Of a stretch of 64,000 bases of DNA, positions 1 through 11,388 are shown one piece after another (positions within the stretch are counted from its first letter, which is position 1; each line of letters begins with the position of its first letter). Location of the stretch: the NCBI GenBank assembly GCA_905221605.1, contig CAJNDS010002109.1, positions 354,501 to 418,500 of the forward strand, read 5' to 3'. The notes beneath the pieces are model-generated. The model made no database searches. It was not told the origin of the DNA and worked only from the letters and a program-made list of their open reading frames with translations. The position numbers and the translations under genes are program-made. This stretch comes from Symbiodinium natans. Its lineage: Eukaryota; Sar; Dinophyceae; Suessiales; Symbiodiniaceae.

Positions 1-1511
1 AGGGTTTAGGGTTTAGGGTTTTCAGGGTTTAGGGTTTAGGTTTTAGGGTTTAGGGTTAGCTCGGGGTGAAGTGACTTCCGCTTGTTGCTGTGAAAGCGGG
101 GGCGGGGGGGGGGGGGCAGGGAAGGGCGGTCGTCGGCACCCACCGCCAGAAAGCCAGAAAGCATGATTCACTGGGGCCCAGAGTAGGCCCTCACTCCCCT
201 TTTTAGGTTCCCTTACAACCCCCTTCAAACCGAAGAAAGTGCACATTTTTTCATTCCTAGGTTGCTCCTGCGTCTAGTTTAGGGCTTAGGGTTTGTGATC
301 TTCGGCCCAGATATCCCAATGGCTTTTGCCTCAAACCTGGGAAACCCTAAACCCTAATTAAACCCTAAACCCTAAACCCTTGAACCCTCCAGCAGGGCCC
401 GCCCTTGGGTCGTATCGTGATCCACTACGTGGGCCGCGACCAGGCGAATCGCTTGAGGCCGGGGCGTGTCTTAGAGACAGTAGGGTTCAGGGTAGGGGTT
501 TAGGGGTTTAGGGGTTTAAGGGTTTAGGGGTTTAGGGGTTTAGGGCTTTAGGGGTTTAGGGGTTTAGGGGTTTAGGGGTTTAGGGGTTTAGGGGTTTAGG
601 GGTTTAGGGGTTTAGGGGTTTCGGGGTTTCGGGGTTTGGGGTTCAGGGTTTAGGGGTTTAGGGTCTGACCGGGTTGTTTCAGACTCTTCTGTTCCCCAAA
701 CCCAAACCCTCAGCCCCGAACTGTAGCCTCTCGCCAGCAACAGTACGCCGGCGGGCCAAGCCCCGTGCAGTGCATTGTATGCGAACGCCAGGTTTAGGGT
801 TTAGGGTTTAGAGTCACGCCGTAAACCATGAGATCCTATAAACCCTTAACCCTAGACATCCTTGCAAAACAGCCCAATCCTGAACCCCAAGCCCTACTGT
901 AGGGGTCGGAATAATTATTAACAATACTCTTACGGTCCCTTTATACGTATGCTATAGTCACTCCCTAAAAGCCCCAAACTAGTTATTTAGGCCCAACCCT
1001 AAACCATAAACCCTAAACCCTCAACCCCATTCTTGTTATATTTAGGCCCCTACAGTACAATCCCTAAGCCCAAGCTCTTTGATGCACGCAGGGCGCTGCC
1101 GTCGCAGCCCAGGTTCCCTGCCACTGGGGGTGTAGGGTTTAGGGTTTAGGGTTTAGGGTTGAAGCTGCTGGGAGGCTTTGAGGTTTCGGGTTCAGGATTG
1201 AACGAAGTGACTGCCCCCCCCCCCCCCCCAAATCCTAAACAACCCCAGCCCTAAAACCCCAAACCCTATAACACCCTGAACCCTTGCAAGCCCTACAGTG
1301 CCAGGGCTTTGGCAGCTCCCCCTTGGGCCGGCGCATTCGGCGCGGCGCCAGCTTCTCGCCCAAAACGCGAGTTTCGGGTTGGGTTTCAATGGTCTTTTGT
1401 TTCAAACCCTCAACCCCAAACCCCAAACCCTGACCCTAAATCCTAAATCCTAAACCAATCCCCAAACCCGAAACCCCAAACCCTAAACCCTAAACCCTGA
1501 ACCTAATTTAG

Positions 1512-1614
1512 AGAGCTGCTCCCAGGCTGCGGACCCCTCCCGGCCGCGAGTCGTGGTGGACGCTCCCAATGTGGCGCGCTACTTCGCCGCGGCCACCAGC
1601 GCTGGCAGGCAGAG
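1512..1614 (+). CDS. Exon-like island (possible NYN/PIN-like segment)
   Basis: A 103-bp island between a CCCTAAA block ending in ...TTTAG and a downstream GTGCGAG donor. One frame is open throughout and contains the peptide RVVVDAPNVAR, which resembles the first strand and Asp-x-x-Asn of NYN/PIN-type nucleases (VVDGxNVA). AG acceptor and GT donor are at the expected places. It is only one putative exon and I cannot connect it to its neighbours, so the domain idea is weak. Confidence 0.3.
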
Positions 1615-1738
1615 GTGCGAGCCGAAAGTGGGGGGATGAATAGGGTTTGGGGTTTAGGGTTTCGGGTTTAGGGTTTAGGGTTTAGGTTTTAGGGTTTAGG
1701 GTTTAGGGTTTAGGAGGGCTCAAGTTCTTCCAAGGACT

Positions 1739-1865
1739 AAAGGAGGGCCCCTTGTAAGGGGCCTTAGGGGCAATGTAGTTGGTATACAGGGACGACATGC
1801 ATGTGAGGCTTTCATCGGGGTTACATAGGGGAAGAAGACCAAGGATCCCTTCTAGGGGTCCCTCC
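1739..1865. mobile_element. MITE-like inverted-repeat unit, family B, copy 1
   Basis: The left end reads AAAGGAGGGCCCCTTGTAAGG and the right end is its approximate reverse complement (CCTTCTAGGGGTCCCTCCT). A relative with similar ends lies at 61930-62070. No coding capacity. It sits in a presumed intron between a TTTAGGG block and a CCCTAAA block. Confidence 0.45.
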
Positions 1866-4800
1866 TCTCCAATTTTTTTTTGGAAAAAATGGCCTCCAAA
1901 GCACTGAGCCCCGAACCCCCCAACCCAAACCCTAAACCCTAAACCCTAAACCCTAAACCCTAAACCTTAAACCCGAAGAACCCAAAACAGGATGAAGAAC
2001 CCAAACCATTCCCTGACCACTGGAACCGGTCAGGCCGGCAGACGTGGATGCCCTGGTCTTGGAAGGCGAGGTTACCCTTTCGAAGCAGAGGTTCAAGGAG
2101 GGTTTATTTGTAGGGTTCTTAAGAGGGTTTAGGGTTTAGGGTTTAGGGTTTAGGGTTTAGGGTTTAGGGTTTAGGGTTTAGGGTTTAGGGTTTAGGGAGG
2201 GGGGGGTTCATGGGGGGTAGGTACCAAGGGAGCCTTAAGGAAGCCTAGGGAGCCTTAGGGAGTAGTGGGGAGTATTGGGGAACCTTAGGTTACATACCCC
2301 CCTTGAACCCCCTTTTTTGAAGAACCCTATAATTTCTGCTTGGGGCCTTTCTAGGGGTTTAGGGAAGGTTTAGGGGGATTGGAGGTTCAGGCGGAGCGAC
2401 CTTTTTTGTTGATTTTAGGGGCTTGCGCTGCAGGTTCAGAGGAAGGAGCCGGGATTGTCGAGGGGCTTTGGGTTCAGGGCTGTTTCAAGCTGAGTCAATA
2501 GTAGGGGGCAGGGGCCTTCGTTTAGCCTGTGCCCTAAACCCTAAACCCTAAACCCTAAAGCCTCAACCCTAAACCCTAAGCCCTAAACCCTAAACCCTAA
2601 ACCCTAAAGCCTAAAGCCCAAAGCCTAAAGCCTAAAGCCTAAAGCCCAAAGCCAAAAGCCTAAAGCCTAAAGCCTAAAGCCTAAAGCCTAAAGCCTAAAG
2701 CCTAAATAAGCGTAAACCCTAAACCCTAAACCCTAACCACGACTTTCGGGCCTTGCGGGTCGGGCTCCGCTGGAGGCGTGCTGGATGCCCTGGTCGCGGA
2801 GGCGCCCGACGCTCTGCTGGTCCTGGTTTTCAGTTCCCCGGCGCGAGCGGTTTAGGGTTTAGGGTTTAGGGTTTAGGGTTTAGGGTTTAGGGTCCAGGGT
2901 CTGGGGCTTAGGGTTTAGGGTTTGGGGTTTGCCTGGCCCTGGATGTACCCTTGAAGGTGCCCTAAATACCACCATTCAGGTACACCTAGACCCTTATTAA
3001 GGGATACTCGGGGGGTGCAGGTGGGGTTTGGGGTTTGCGGTTTAGGGTGTTAGGGGTTTACTAGAACTCCACCCAGCGCATCTACAGTAGATCATGCTCA
3101 AGTTGATTAGGAAGAGCTATCCCTGATAACCACTTTAAACATTAAACATCAATTTTCTGTCCTATATACCCTGATAAACCCATGAGGCCATGTCAAGGTT
3201 AGTTGGGAAGAGTTGTTCCCTTATGCCCCGCCCCTCCCCCCTTCACTCAATCCGCCGCCTTGAAGTTCTCATGCGATCGCCCAATTGCCTGCACCCTTAC
3301 CCGGTCCCAAGCCCCAAAAACAAAGCTCTCTAAACCCTCCAGTTTGTGGTTTCGGGTTAGGGTTCAGGGTTCAGGTATCAGGGTTCAGGGTTCAGGGTTT
3401 AGGGTTTAGGGCTTAGGGCTTAGGGTTTAGGGTTTAGGGTTTAGGGCCTGGGGTTTCCTGCAAGCCATAAGCCCTCTGCGCGCCCCTCGCCCGAGGCCTC
3501 TCCTCGTCGGCGGGGCTCGGCGCGCGCAGCTGGGCTAGCAAGCCCTGGAGTCGAGTCGATGACATCGACACAACATTGTGGGGGTTCGGTTTACGAAATA
3601 TGGGACCCGGCTTAGGGTTTAGGGTTTAGGGTTTAGGGTTTAGGGTTTAGGGTTTAGGGTTTAGGGTTTACGAATATAGACTCCCAAATTGTAGGATCCC
3701 CTTGTATACAGGACCCCAAGAAGGTACCCCTATTCTGGTAAGCCCCCATATGGAAACCTAAAGTTTAGGGTTTAGGGCTTGCACAGGGTGTAACAGCCTC
3801 TAAACCCTATACACCCTGTAAACCCTGATCCCTAACTAAAACTCTAAACCCCAAAACCAAAAACCCTGGAACCCTAAAACCCCCAAACCCCCAAAATCCC
3901 CAAAACCCCAAGCTCTAAACCCTGAAATCCAAACCCTGCAAACCCTAAAACCCTAAAGCCTAAAACCCCAAAACCCCAACAACCCTGCAACCCTAAAACC
4001 CTCAAACCCTACTAAGTCTCCCACTGGGCCCTTTCTCCCTTAGGTTCCTTCTAAAGCAACCTTATGCCAACAAAATAGCCCTTATTCCAAGGTTACTGGG
4101 GATCGGGTTCAGGGTTCAGGGTTCAGGGTTTAGGGTTTAGGGCTTAGGGTTTAGGGTTTAGGGTTTAGGGTTTAGGGTTTAGGGTTAAGGGTGGTTTAGG
4201 GTTTAGGGTTTAGGGTTTAGGGTTTAGGGTTTATGGCCCTAAACCCTAAACCCTAAACCCTAAACCCTAAACCCTAAACCCTGGGAGCCCCAAAGCCGGT
4301 CCAAACCCTCGATGACCCGCACATCTCGTCAGCGAGACTTCAAGGTTTAGGGTTGTAGGGTTTAGGGTTTAGGGTTTAGGGTTGTAGGGTGTAGGGTTCA
4401 GGGTTTGGGGTTGAGGGTTTAGGGTTTAGGGTTCAGAGTTCAGGGTGTCGGGTTTTGGGGTTTTAGGGTTGTAGGGTTTTGGGGTTTTAGGGTCTTAGGG
4501 TTGCAGTAGGGTTTTCAGGTTTTCGGGCGCAGGGTTTCGGGCACCGGGCACCTGAAAGGGACCCTCAGGGTTTAAGGCTTCGGTTTTTAAGTCTTTTTTG
4601 GATTATAGGGTTCAGGGCAAAAGGGTTAGGGATGAGGGTTTTCACGCACCCTAAGCCCTATAAACCCTAAACCCTAAACCTTTGTTGCGGGCTGCAGGTT
4701 ATGAGTGTGGAACGCTCGGGAATTCCCAAGCTTCGGCACAACCATCCTGACAACCACACGCCTTTAAAGCTTTGAATGCTTTAGGGTTTAGGGGCTTTGA

Positions 4801-5729
4801 GGTTTGAGGTTTAGGGGGCTTTAGGGTTTAGGGTTTAGATTTTAGCCTGTAGGGTTAAGGGTTTAGGGTTTAGAACCCTAAATGTGGGGCTTCCCTCCGC
4901 CCCCAGACCGATTGCGCGAGCGCTACCCTGGCCGAGTGACCCTGCGCTGCCTCCCTCATGGAGAGGACACCTCGGGCTTGGGGTTCTGCGTTGTCTACGA
5001 ATTGCTTAAGCACCCCCCCCCCCCCCCCCCAAAAAAAAAACAACAACAACAACAACTAAAAGAATTAATAAACATGTTCTTCCTTCTAAGTCCAATATAG
5101 GGATTGTTGTTGTTGATGTTCTTAAGCAACTAGTAGTTGCAAGTTACAACCCTAAACCCTCAACACGTAGCATGTAAAGGTATTTCGGGAATCATTCTCC
5201 TGGAGGGTAGTTGGGGGCCTCTGGTACACCACTTGAAGTACTTTATAAGTCTCCCGGAAATTACAGAGTTTGTGGGAGCTGCATCTTCCCGAAGTCCTAT
5301 GCCCCAGACTCTGATGAGGGTTTAGGGTTGGGCTAAGTTCAGGGAACCTCTCTGCCCCGTGGCGCCCTTGGGCCTTGCTCCTGGCTCGGCGAGCTTCCAT
5401 GATTTGAGTGGTTAAGCTTGAAGGACAATGTCAAGCCTCACCTCTTCAAGCCCCCAAAACCCGGCAAGTTCTTGTGGGCAGTTCTCCAAATGAGGCTCCC
5501 TTGTTGGGTCCGATACATGCTGACGGCACCCGTAAAAGAAGCTTACGAGAGCAACCCATGTTGATAGTTCGCCTCGACCCAATCATGAAGGGGGCGCGAG
5601 CTCCTACTCAGGATTTCGCTTTCGATGGCAGCCGCTGTAGTGTCGGTAACATCGGGTTCTTTGCCGACCGTCGTCACTTGGATCATAAAGCACCTTCCGC
5701 CAAGTTTCGTGTTCCGTTTAGATCTCCCA

Positions 5730-5869
5730 CTTGGAGGTTCATGGTACTTATAACCCAATCATAACTGTACGTACAACCCACTTATGAGCCCTTTAAGTGC
5801 ACTAATATGGTTATAATTGGGTCATAAGTACAGGTCTCATTGGGTTATTACGTACCACGAACCTCCAAG
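5730..5869. mobile_element. MITE-like inverted-repeat unit, family C
   Basis: About 140 bp with ~30-bp inverted ends: the left starts CTTGGAGGTTCATGGTAC and the right ends GTACCACGAACCTCCAAG, followed inwards by TTATAACCCAAT / ATTGGGTTATTA. The interior repeats the TATAACCCAAT theme. It lies just upstream of the PPR gene and supplies a spurious upstream Met (5840) to that reading frame. No obvious target duplication. Confidence 0.5.
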
Positions 5870-5944
5870 CAGGTCAGCCAGCCAAGCAAAGTCCAGCTTT
5901 TCTTACTCCAGCTAAGACATGCTTGGGTTTGGCAGTTGACCGCC

Positions 5945-6970
5945 ATGGCCGGACATCGGAACATGCAGAGGACGATCCTTGCGACGATCATTCCGCTTTG
6001 GCTGTGGGCATCTACGCTCAGCTTTAGCGTGCCAACTCCGAGGCAAAAATCTCTCAGCGTGATCCGCGAAACAACAGGGCAGAGTATCAGCCAAAAAGCT
6101 CCTGAATCAGCCTTTGTGGAACTGTCTCCCCAGGAACAAGTGCTCACGACCAATCTAGCAGAAGCTGGAAGGAAGGGTGACTGGAGCCGCGTTAGCCAAC
6201 TTTATGGAAGGTACACAGGTTCTGCAGAACCAGTGCTCACTGCCGCCATGCAAGCAGCATACCGATGTAAGCGTTACAGGGAAGCGGCCAAAATCTATGA
6301 GAAGTTAAGTTGTGCGGTTAAGGGGCTGAACCAGGTCAGCTTGCTCGTGGCACTCAAAATTTTCGGCAAATTAAGAGATCCCGAAACAGTAAACTCAATA
6401 TGGGCCGAAGCTACAGAGCGATCATTGGTTGACAAGCGTCTGTGTGGTGCCCGAATTGATGCAGCGGCCTACATGGGAGACATCGAGGGGGCGGCCCGGG
6501 TGCTAGACGGCATGATTGCTGGAAAAATGGAGTTGTCTGTTTATGTATTCAACTCGGCAATCCTTGCTTGTGCGAGCGCAGCGCGCCCGAGCCACAACGC
6601 AGCCATGTACCTCTTCCAATCCTTGCTGGACAATGGATTCTCGCCGACAATCATAACTTTTGCCAATCTGGCCCAGGCACATGCGAAGGCAAGTCTTGAA
6701 CAGATCCAGCACATGCGTGCCATGATGAAGAGATACAACGTTCGTTCCAATGCAGTTTTTGCTGAGTGCTGCCTGGGTGCACTGTTCCAGCGGCGAACGA
6801 ACCCAACCACTCGCACTACTCGAGCCATCGACGCGGCGCTTGCCGATCTGCATCAGCGCGAAGCAAGGCTGAAAGAAGCTGAGAGTGTGCTGCTTGAGCT
6901 TCAGGCCAACAAAGTTGAGTTGACCACGCTGTGTCGAAGGATCTTAAAGTACGTCCAGGAAACCGTCTAG
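5945..6970 (+). CDS. Pentatricopeptide-repeat (PPR) protein
   Basis: Single open frame of 341 codons. The frame is open upstream to an ATG at 5840, but that Met lies inside a MITE-like repeat, so I choose the ATG at 5945 (MAGHRNMQRT). The N-terminus has a hydrophobic stretch (ILATIIPLWLWASTLSFSV), consistent with a signal or plastid bipartite targeting sequence. The body consists of helical pairs typical of PPR proteins: VYVFNSAILACASA followed by AAMYLFQSLLDNGFSPTIITFANLAQAHAKA, with earlier copies around AAKIYEKL and GAARVLDGMIAGKM. PPR proteins bind organelle RNA and act in its processing. The C-terminus has a coiled-coil-like segment (HQREARLKEAESVLLELQ). No introns are visible, which suggests a retrocopy or a naturally intron-poor gene. 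The target RNA cannot be told. Confidence 0.75.
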   Translation: MAGHRNMQRTILATIIPLWLWASTLSFSVPTPRQKSLSVIRETTGQSISQKAPESAFVELSPQEQVLTTNLAEAGRKGDWSRVSQLYGRYTGSAEPVLTAAMQAAYRCKRYREAAKIYEKLSCAVKGLNQVSLLVALKIFGKLRDPETVNSIWAEATERSLVDKRLCGARIDAAAYMGDIEGAARVLDGMIAGKMELSVYVFNSAILACASAARPSHNAAMYLFQSLLDNGFSPTIITFANLAQAHAKASLEQIQHMRAMMKRYNVRSNAVFAECCLGALFQRRTNPTTRTTRAIDAALADLHQREARLKEAESVLLELQANKVELTTLCRRILKYVQETV

Positions 6971-8691
6971 CGAATCAGTGACCACAGCGAAGGCTACTTC
7001 GGTGCCCGCTTCGCAGTCAGCTGTCCTGCCGGATGTGAAGAAAACCCTGGCCCTGCAGCACCTAAGGTGCAATCGCATCCGCCGAATATTAACCGAGCCG
7101 CCTACCCCTAACATTAAATGTTCTTTATAGTCTTTTAATATTCGGGGGTTGGGGGGGGGGTTAATATTAGGGGAGGGGATTGATGGATGTTGGGCCCTCA
7201 GGGTTTTTGGTTTGGGCTTCAGGGTGTATGTTCGGGGAGTTGGGGATTTGAGTCAGGCGGCTTTCAGGTTCTAGGGCTCGTTCCATGCGCCTGTTTATCC
7301 CAAGGCCCAGTAGGAGAGAGCAAGTTTGGGCTATAGTGCCTAGGCGAGTACCGAGTTCCTATTGGAGCCCAGGTAGACAACATCGAGGCAAATCTACCCT
7401 TCGGATGAAGCCCAGTGCCGCACATCATAACCTGGCGCACCCGAAACCCCCAAAAACCCTAAACCCCAAACCCCAAGCCCTAAACCCCAAACCCCAAACC
7501 CCAAACCCTAAACCCCAAACCCCAAACCAGGACGTCGATGCCGTCGCCTTGCGCGAGGCGGCCGCTCCCGACTCCCGGAGCCTCTTGTCCAAAAGCGTCC
7601 CAACTTCGAAGCCCCTAAGCCCCGGATGCTCCCTAAACCCTAAACCCAAAAACCCAAAAACCCAAAAGCCCAAAAACCCAAAAACCCTAAAACCCTAAAA
7701 CCCTAAAACCCTAAACCCTAAGCCCTAAACCCTAAACCCTAAGCCCTAAACCCTAAACCCTAAACCCCTAAACCCCTAAACCCTAAACCCTAAACCCTAA
7801 ACCCTAAACCCTAAACCCTAAACCCCCCCCCCCCCCCCCCCCCCACAAGCCGCGACTATAGCAAGCCTCCAGGCTGCCTCCTCTCAAACGACCACTTCCA
7901 AGACTACGTCGACGAAGGCCTGCTTCAGCGTCGTTTTTTTTGGTTTAGGGTTTAGGGTTTAGGGTTTAGGGTTTAATTAGTGTTTAGGGTTTAGGGTTTG
8001 GGGTTTAGGGGGGGCCTGGAAGAGATTTGGCGTGTTGAGTCGTTGAAAGCAAGCCCAAAACCCCTAAACCTTTCACCCTAAACCTTTTACCCGACACCCT
8101 GAACTCTGAACCCTATACCCCAAACCCTAAACCCTAAACCCTAGATCCGAAACTACACCGCAATGAGCACCCCACGTTGCTGCAGGCGTGGTCTCGGAGA
8201 CCTGGGTCTCTCGCTTTCGCATCGGCTTCGAAATCCGCGGCGCCCCTTGGTTCAGATGAGCTGGCGGTCCCTTTTTGGTTGAGGGTTTAGGGTTTAGGGT
8301 TTAGCGTTTAGGGTTTAGGGTTTAGGGCACCTTTTCGGCATACGAGGGCATCTGGAGGTTCACTACTGGACCAGTTTTGGGATTCTTGTCAGCGTACCTT
8401 GGCAGGTGATGAAGGTTTCGGGAAAACAAGCTTTCTGCAACAAGGATGACACCGTTTCGGAAATATTTGGGCCCTGAAGCCCCAAAGAACCCAAACAGAC
8501 GTTAATTCATGTGTATGAGGGCTTAAAGGCGAGACATTTGGAGCTCTTGAAAAGCCCTTAAGGGTCCGCGTATATCAGAACCCCTTTTCAGGCCCAACCC
8601 TACACCCTAAACCCTAAAGAGGGACATGTACCCGGATGGTCGTAGTTTAGGGTAGGTGATCAAGCCCTTTCTCGTCCCGTTACCTTAGGCC
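6971..8691. repeat. Host repeat-rich region with exon-like islands
   Basis: After the PPR stop codon there is unique sequence to about 7440, then CCCTAAA/CCCCAAA blocks (7440-7520, 7634-7822), a poly-C run (7824-7844) and alternating TTTAGGG/CCCTAAA blocks. Exon-like islands are visible at about 7531-7612 (after ...CCAG; open peptide DVDAVALREAAAPDSRSLL), 7850-7935 and 8186-8270 (after CTGCAG). Their frames cannot be joined with confidence. Confidence 0.5.
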
Positions 8692-8868
8692 GTATAAACC
8701 CTAAGCCCGATAAACCCTAAACTCATTGCTGTAAGCCCCCAGGAAGCCCTAAGCTGCCCTATTTCTGTGACCCTGCAGGAAGCCCGAGACCCTAAACCCT
8801 AAACGCTCAACCCTTAACCCTAAACCCTAAACCCTAAACTCTAAACCCTAAACCTTCACTCCTCCCAG

Positions 8869-8946
8869 GATGCCACGACCTTTCGCCCCCCCGCGCCCCA
8901 CAACCGGCTGGGGGAGTTCCTGGCGGCGATTCCGCTCCAGGGCCAG
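8869..8946 (+). CDS. Exon-like island (unknown protein)
   Basis: A 78-bp island after CTCCTCCCAG and before a GC-type donor (CAG followed by GCGGGG). One frame is fully open and contains HNRLGEFLAAIPLQGQ. It is preceded by a CCCTAAA block and followed by TTTAGGG blocks, the pattern seen at several other islands. A second copy lies at 23345-23422 in the duplicated segment. No family recognised. Confidence 0.35.
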
Positions 8947-9394
8947 GCGGGGTTTAAAGGTTAGGGTTTAGGGTTTAGGGTTCAGGGTCAAGGTTTAGGG
9001 TTTAGGGTTTAGGGTTTAGGGTTTAGGGTTTAGGGTTTAGGGTTTAGGGTTTGGAGTTTAAGTAGGGTTGTAGGGCCAGGTGAGCACAGGGGCTTCGGTT
9101 TAGGGCTTTAGGGCTTCAGGGCTTTAGGGCTTTAGGGTTGCAGGGTTTTAGGGTTACATCTTAGGGCTTTAGGCTTTTGGCATTGGGGTTTTGGAGGTTT
9201 TGGGGGGGTTAGGGTTTCAGGGTTTCTGCGGCTTTTAGGGTTTTAGACGGTTTTTATGGTTTTTTCGACTGGATGGTTCCTTCTTAGCTTGCCCGAAAAA
9301 GGCCAGTTGCTGCATGAAAGCAGTGGGGCCCCAACAAGGAACGTCACCTGCAGAATCATGTGGAACCCAACATGTTGGGTTTAGGCAGGTTTTG

Positions 9395-9900
9395 TGTTGT
9401 AATTGGGTTTGAGCTGCACCTTGTTTCTTTGGCGCGGCTTGTGGGCTCTACAACACATATATATATATATGTATATATATATATAGATTATATATATATA
9501 TATGTATGTATGAATTGTCTTCTTTTCACAAGGGTTATTTGTGCATTGATCTAGGTGGTTTTCTTCTTTCTTTTTGTTCTCCTTTATGTTATACATGCAA
9601 ATATTATTAATGGTATCAGCATATTTTTGTTCAAATACAAAGCAAGAATCCCCACACACAAAAAAGACTTGCTAGTAGCCTTGTTATCATTGTTATTCGT
9701 ATTGTTACTATTTTCCATTATTACTATTCCTACGTTTGTTTTTCTTTTATTATTTTATTTTCGTAATGATATGCTAATTGTGACTGCAAACGGTTTGAAT
9801 GTGATTCACTACCATTGACACTTGGTGTTGTTGGTCGTTTTTTCTTTCCAATTCTTGCAATTATCTGTATCTGTTCCAGGGCCTGTCTTACAGGTTCTTT
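9395..9900. other. AT-rich island with (TA)n microsatellite
   Basis: About 500 bp of AT-rich DNA inside GC-rich host sequence, starting with a TA-rich microsatellite (9452-9510). The open frames here translate to TA-repeat peptides or strongly hydrophobic low-complexity peptides (9555-9818) without recognisable domains. I call no gene. It could be a piece of another mobile or viral element. The second copy is at 23871-24376. Confidence 0.4.
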
Positions 9901-10171
9901 GTAGGGCGGAAGAAATCAAACTCCCTACTAAGACCCGTTAAGTTGAGAGCTTAGGATTTAGGGTTTAGAGTTTAGACTTTCGGTTTAAGTTGAGGGCTTA
10001 GGATTTAGGGGTTTAGGCTGAGGGTTTGGGGTTTACCCACCCAGGAGTGTCTTCAAACAGTTGCTCCACCCCCCCCCCCCCCCCCCCTTTTTCATCCCCC
10101 CTTAGACAACCTTAATTAATGATCCCTACATAACCCTAGCTATGGTGGGAACCTAGAGGGGGGGGGGGGGG

Positions 10172-10262
10172 GGTAGTGCCCCTAAACCCTAAACTTGAAA
10201 CCCTAAGCCCTGTAGTAACTACAGGGCTTAGGGTTTCAAGTTTAGGGTTTAGGGGCACTACC
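10172..10262. repeat. Perfect 91-nt palindrome (copy 1)
   Basis: Two 45-nt arms, exact reverse complements, meet at a single A (CTGTAGT-A-ACTACAG at the centre). The arms contain the telomere-type words CCCTAAA / TTTAGGG. It directly follows a poly-G run (10157-10173). It could extrude as a cruciform or form a hairpin in RNA. Confidence 0.85.
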
Positions 10263-11173
10263 GCCTGTAGTAGGGGAACCCATGAGTGTTTCGCACCCGC
10301 ACTGTGGAGAAGGTGCTGGGCACTTCTGGCACTGATGCAGGCTCCCCTTCGGCGCCCTCGTGAGCAGTGGAGACGGTTGGGAAGCTTCGGGGTTTAGGGT
10401 TTAGGGTTTAGGGTTTAGGGTTGTTTAGGCACATGATGTCCAGGGCTTCGAGTTTCTCGGGCCCAAACTAGGCCCTTCTTCCCCTTTTTCAGGGCTTAGG
10501 GCAGGTTCCCTTCGAAGGCCACAACTGGCACCCTTTGTGTTCCTGGGTCACTCTGGGGCTTAGGACTTGGGTTTAAAAAAGGCCTGGAGTTTAGGGCTTA
10601 GGTCAAGCCGGTCAGAGAGCCGATCTCCGCAAAGTAGATAACGCCCGACAGCCCCGATCCCAAAAAAGAGTAGTGTTTGCCCCCCCCCCCCCCCCCCCCC
10701 CCACACACACAAAACAAACGGTGCAGGACAGGTTGTGGTCTAAGAGGCTGATATCAACACAACTTTCCGCGCAAATGAGCAACTTCCCACCCATACCTGT
10801 CCATTGCTGTTTAGGGTTTATTGTTTAGGGTTTAGGGTAGAGTCAGTACAAGCCCAAGCCTAGAATCCCCCGAAAACCCGAAACCCTAAACCCCAAACAC
10901 CACACCCCCGTTAAGTTCACCCAAACCCCACACCCTAGATACGAAATACTAATAACATTATAACAATAGAATTCAGAAGGGAGTTTACGAACATAGGGGA
11001 CCCCCAAAATAGACCCCCAAATAGTAGAAATCCCTCATGAAAATGACCCAACAAGGTACCCTAAACCCTAAACCCTAAACCCTAAACCCTAAATTTAAGA
11101 GCCTCCGGCTCAAGCCGCCGACCCCGCAGGAGAACAAGTTTAAGGTTTGGGGTTTGGTGATTTTGTTTGCGGT

Positions 11174-11280
11174 TCCTGTTGGGGGGGGGGTGGGGGGGTG
11201 GGGGGGGGGTGGGGGGGGGTGGGGGGGGGTGTGGGGGGGTGTGGGCGGGGTGTGGGGGGGTGGGGTAGGGGGGGGTAGGG
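11174..11280. repeat. G/T minisatellite (copy 1)
   Basis: Runs of 7-10 G separated by single T (GGGGGGGGGT units) on the + strand, strongly G-quadruplex-prone. It lies about 110 bp outside the PLV left end. The second copy (25644-25750) differs in unit lengths, as expected of an unstable or poorly sequenced tract. Frames rich in Pro or Gly translated from it are artefacts. Confidence 0.8.
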
Positions 11281-11388
11281 GTTTTTTCCAAAAGAGCCCC
11301 TGTGCCCTGTGCGAAAACGCCTATGGTCCATCAGTTTACGCGGTGTGGGTGGCCTGTTCCTCCACAGCTACCCCCCCCTACCCCCCAA

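Larger units (their letters stand above)
1..5729. repeat. Host region rich in interstitial telomere-type repeats
   Basis: Blocks of TTTAGGG and CCCTAAA (with variants such as TTTAGGGG and CCTAAAG) alternate in orientation over the whole stretch, for example TTTAGGG at 1646-1712, CCCTAAA at 1924-1970 and TTTAGGG at 2126-2198. The orientation switches rule out a true chromosome end. Between blocks lie unique GC-rich islands of 50-130 bp that often read as short open coding stretches (for example 1512-1614, and around 2740-2850 and 4905-5000). I infer introns or intergenic filler around small exons. Poly-C or poly-G runs occur at 1211-1229 and 5011-5030. No complete gene is recognisable here; the longer open frames are mostly translated repeat. 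Confidence 0.75.

Noticed and set aside
1-60. TTTAGGG repeats at the window start as a chromosome end (telomere)
   Set aside because: The same repeats recur in both orientations across both flanks and are interrupted by unique sequence.
5408-5764. 118-codon frame upstream of the PPR gene (and a 71-codon frame opposite it)
   Set aside because: No recognisable domain on either strand, and its 3' end runs into a MITE-like repeat. It may include an exon but I cannot support one.
9555-9818. Hydrophobic 87-codon frame in the AT-rich island (also 24031-24294)
   Set aside because: Low-complexity Phe/Leu/Ile composition from T-rich DNA and no start context or homology I recognise.
11082-11291. Proline-rich minus-strand frames over the G/T minisatellite (also 25546-25896)
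   Set aside because: Pure translation of a low-complexity tract that differs between the two copies.
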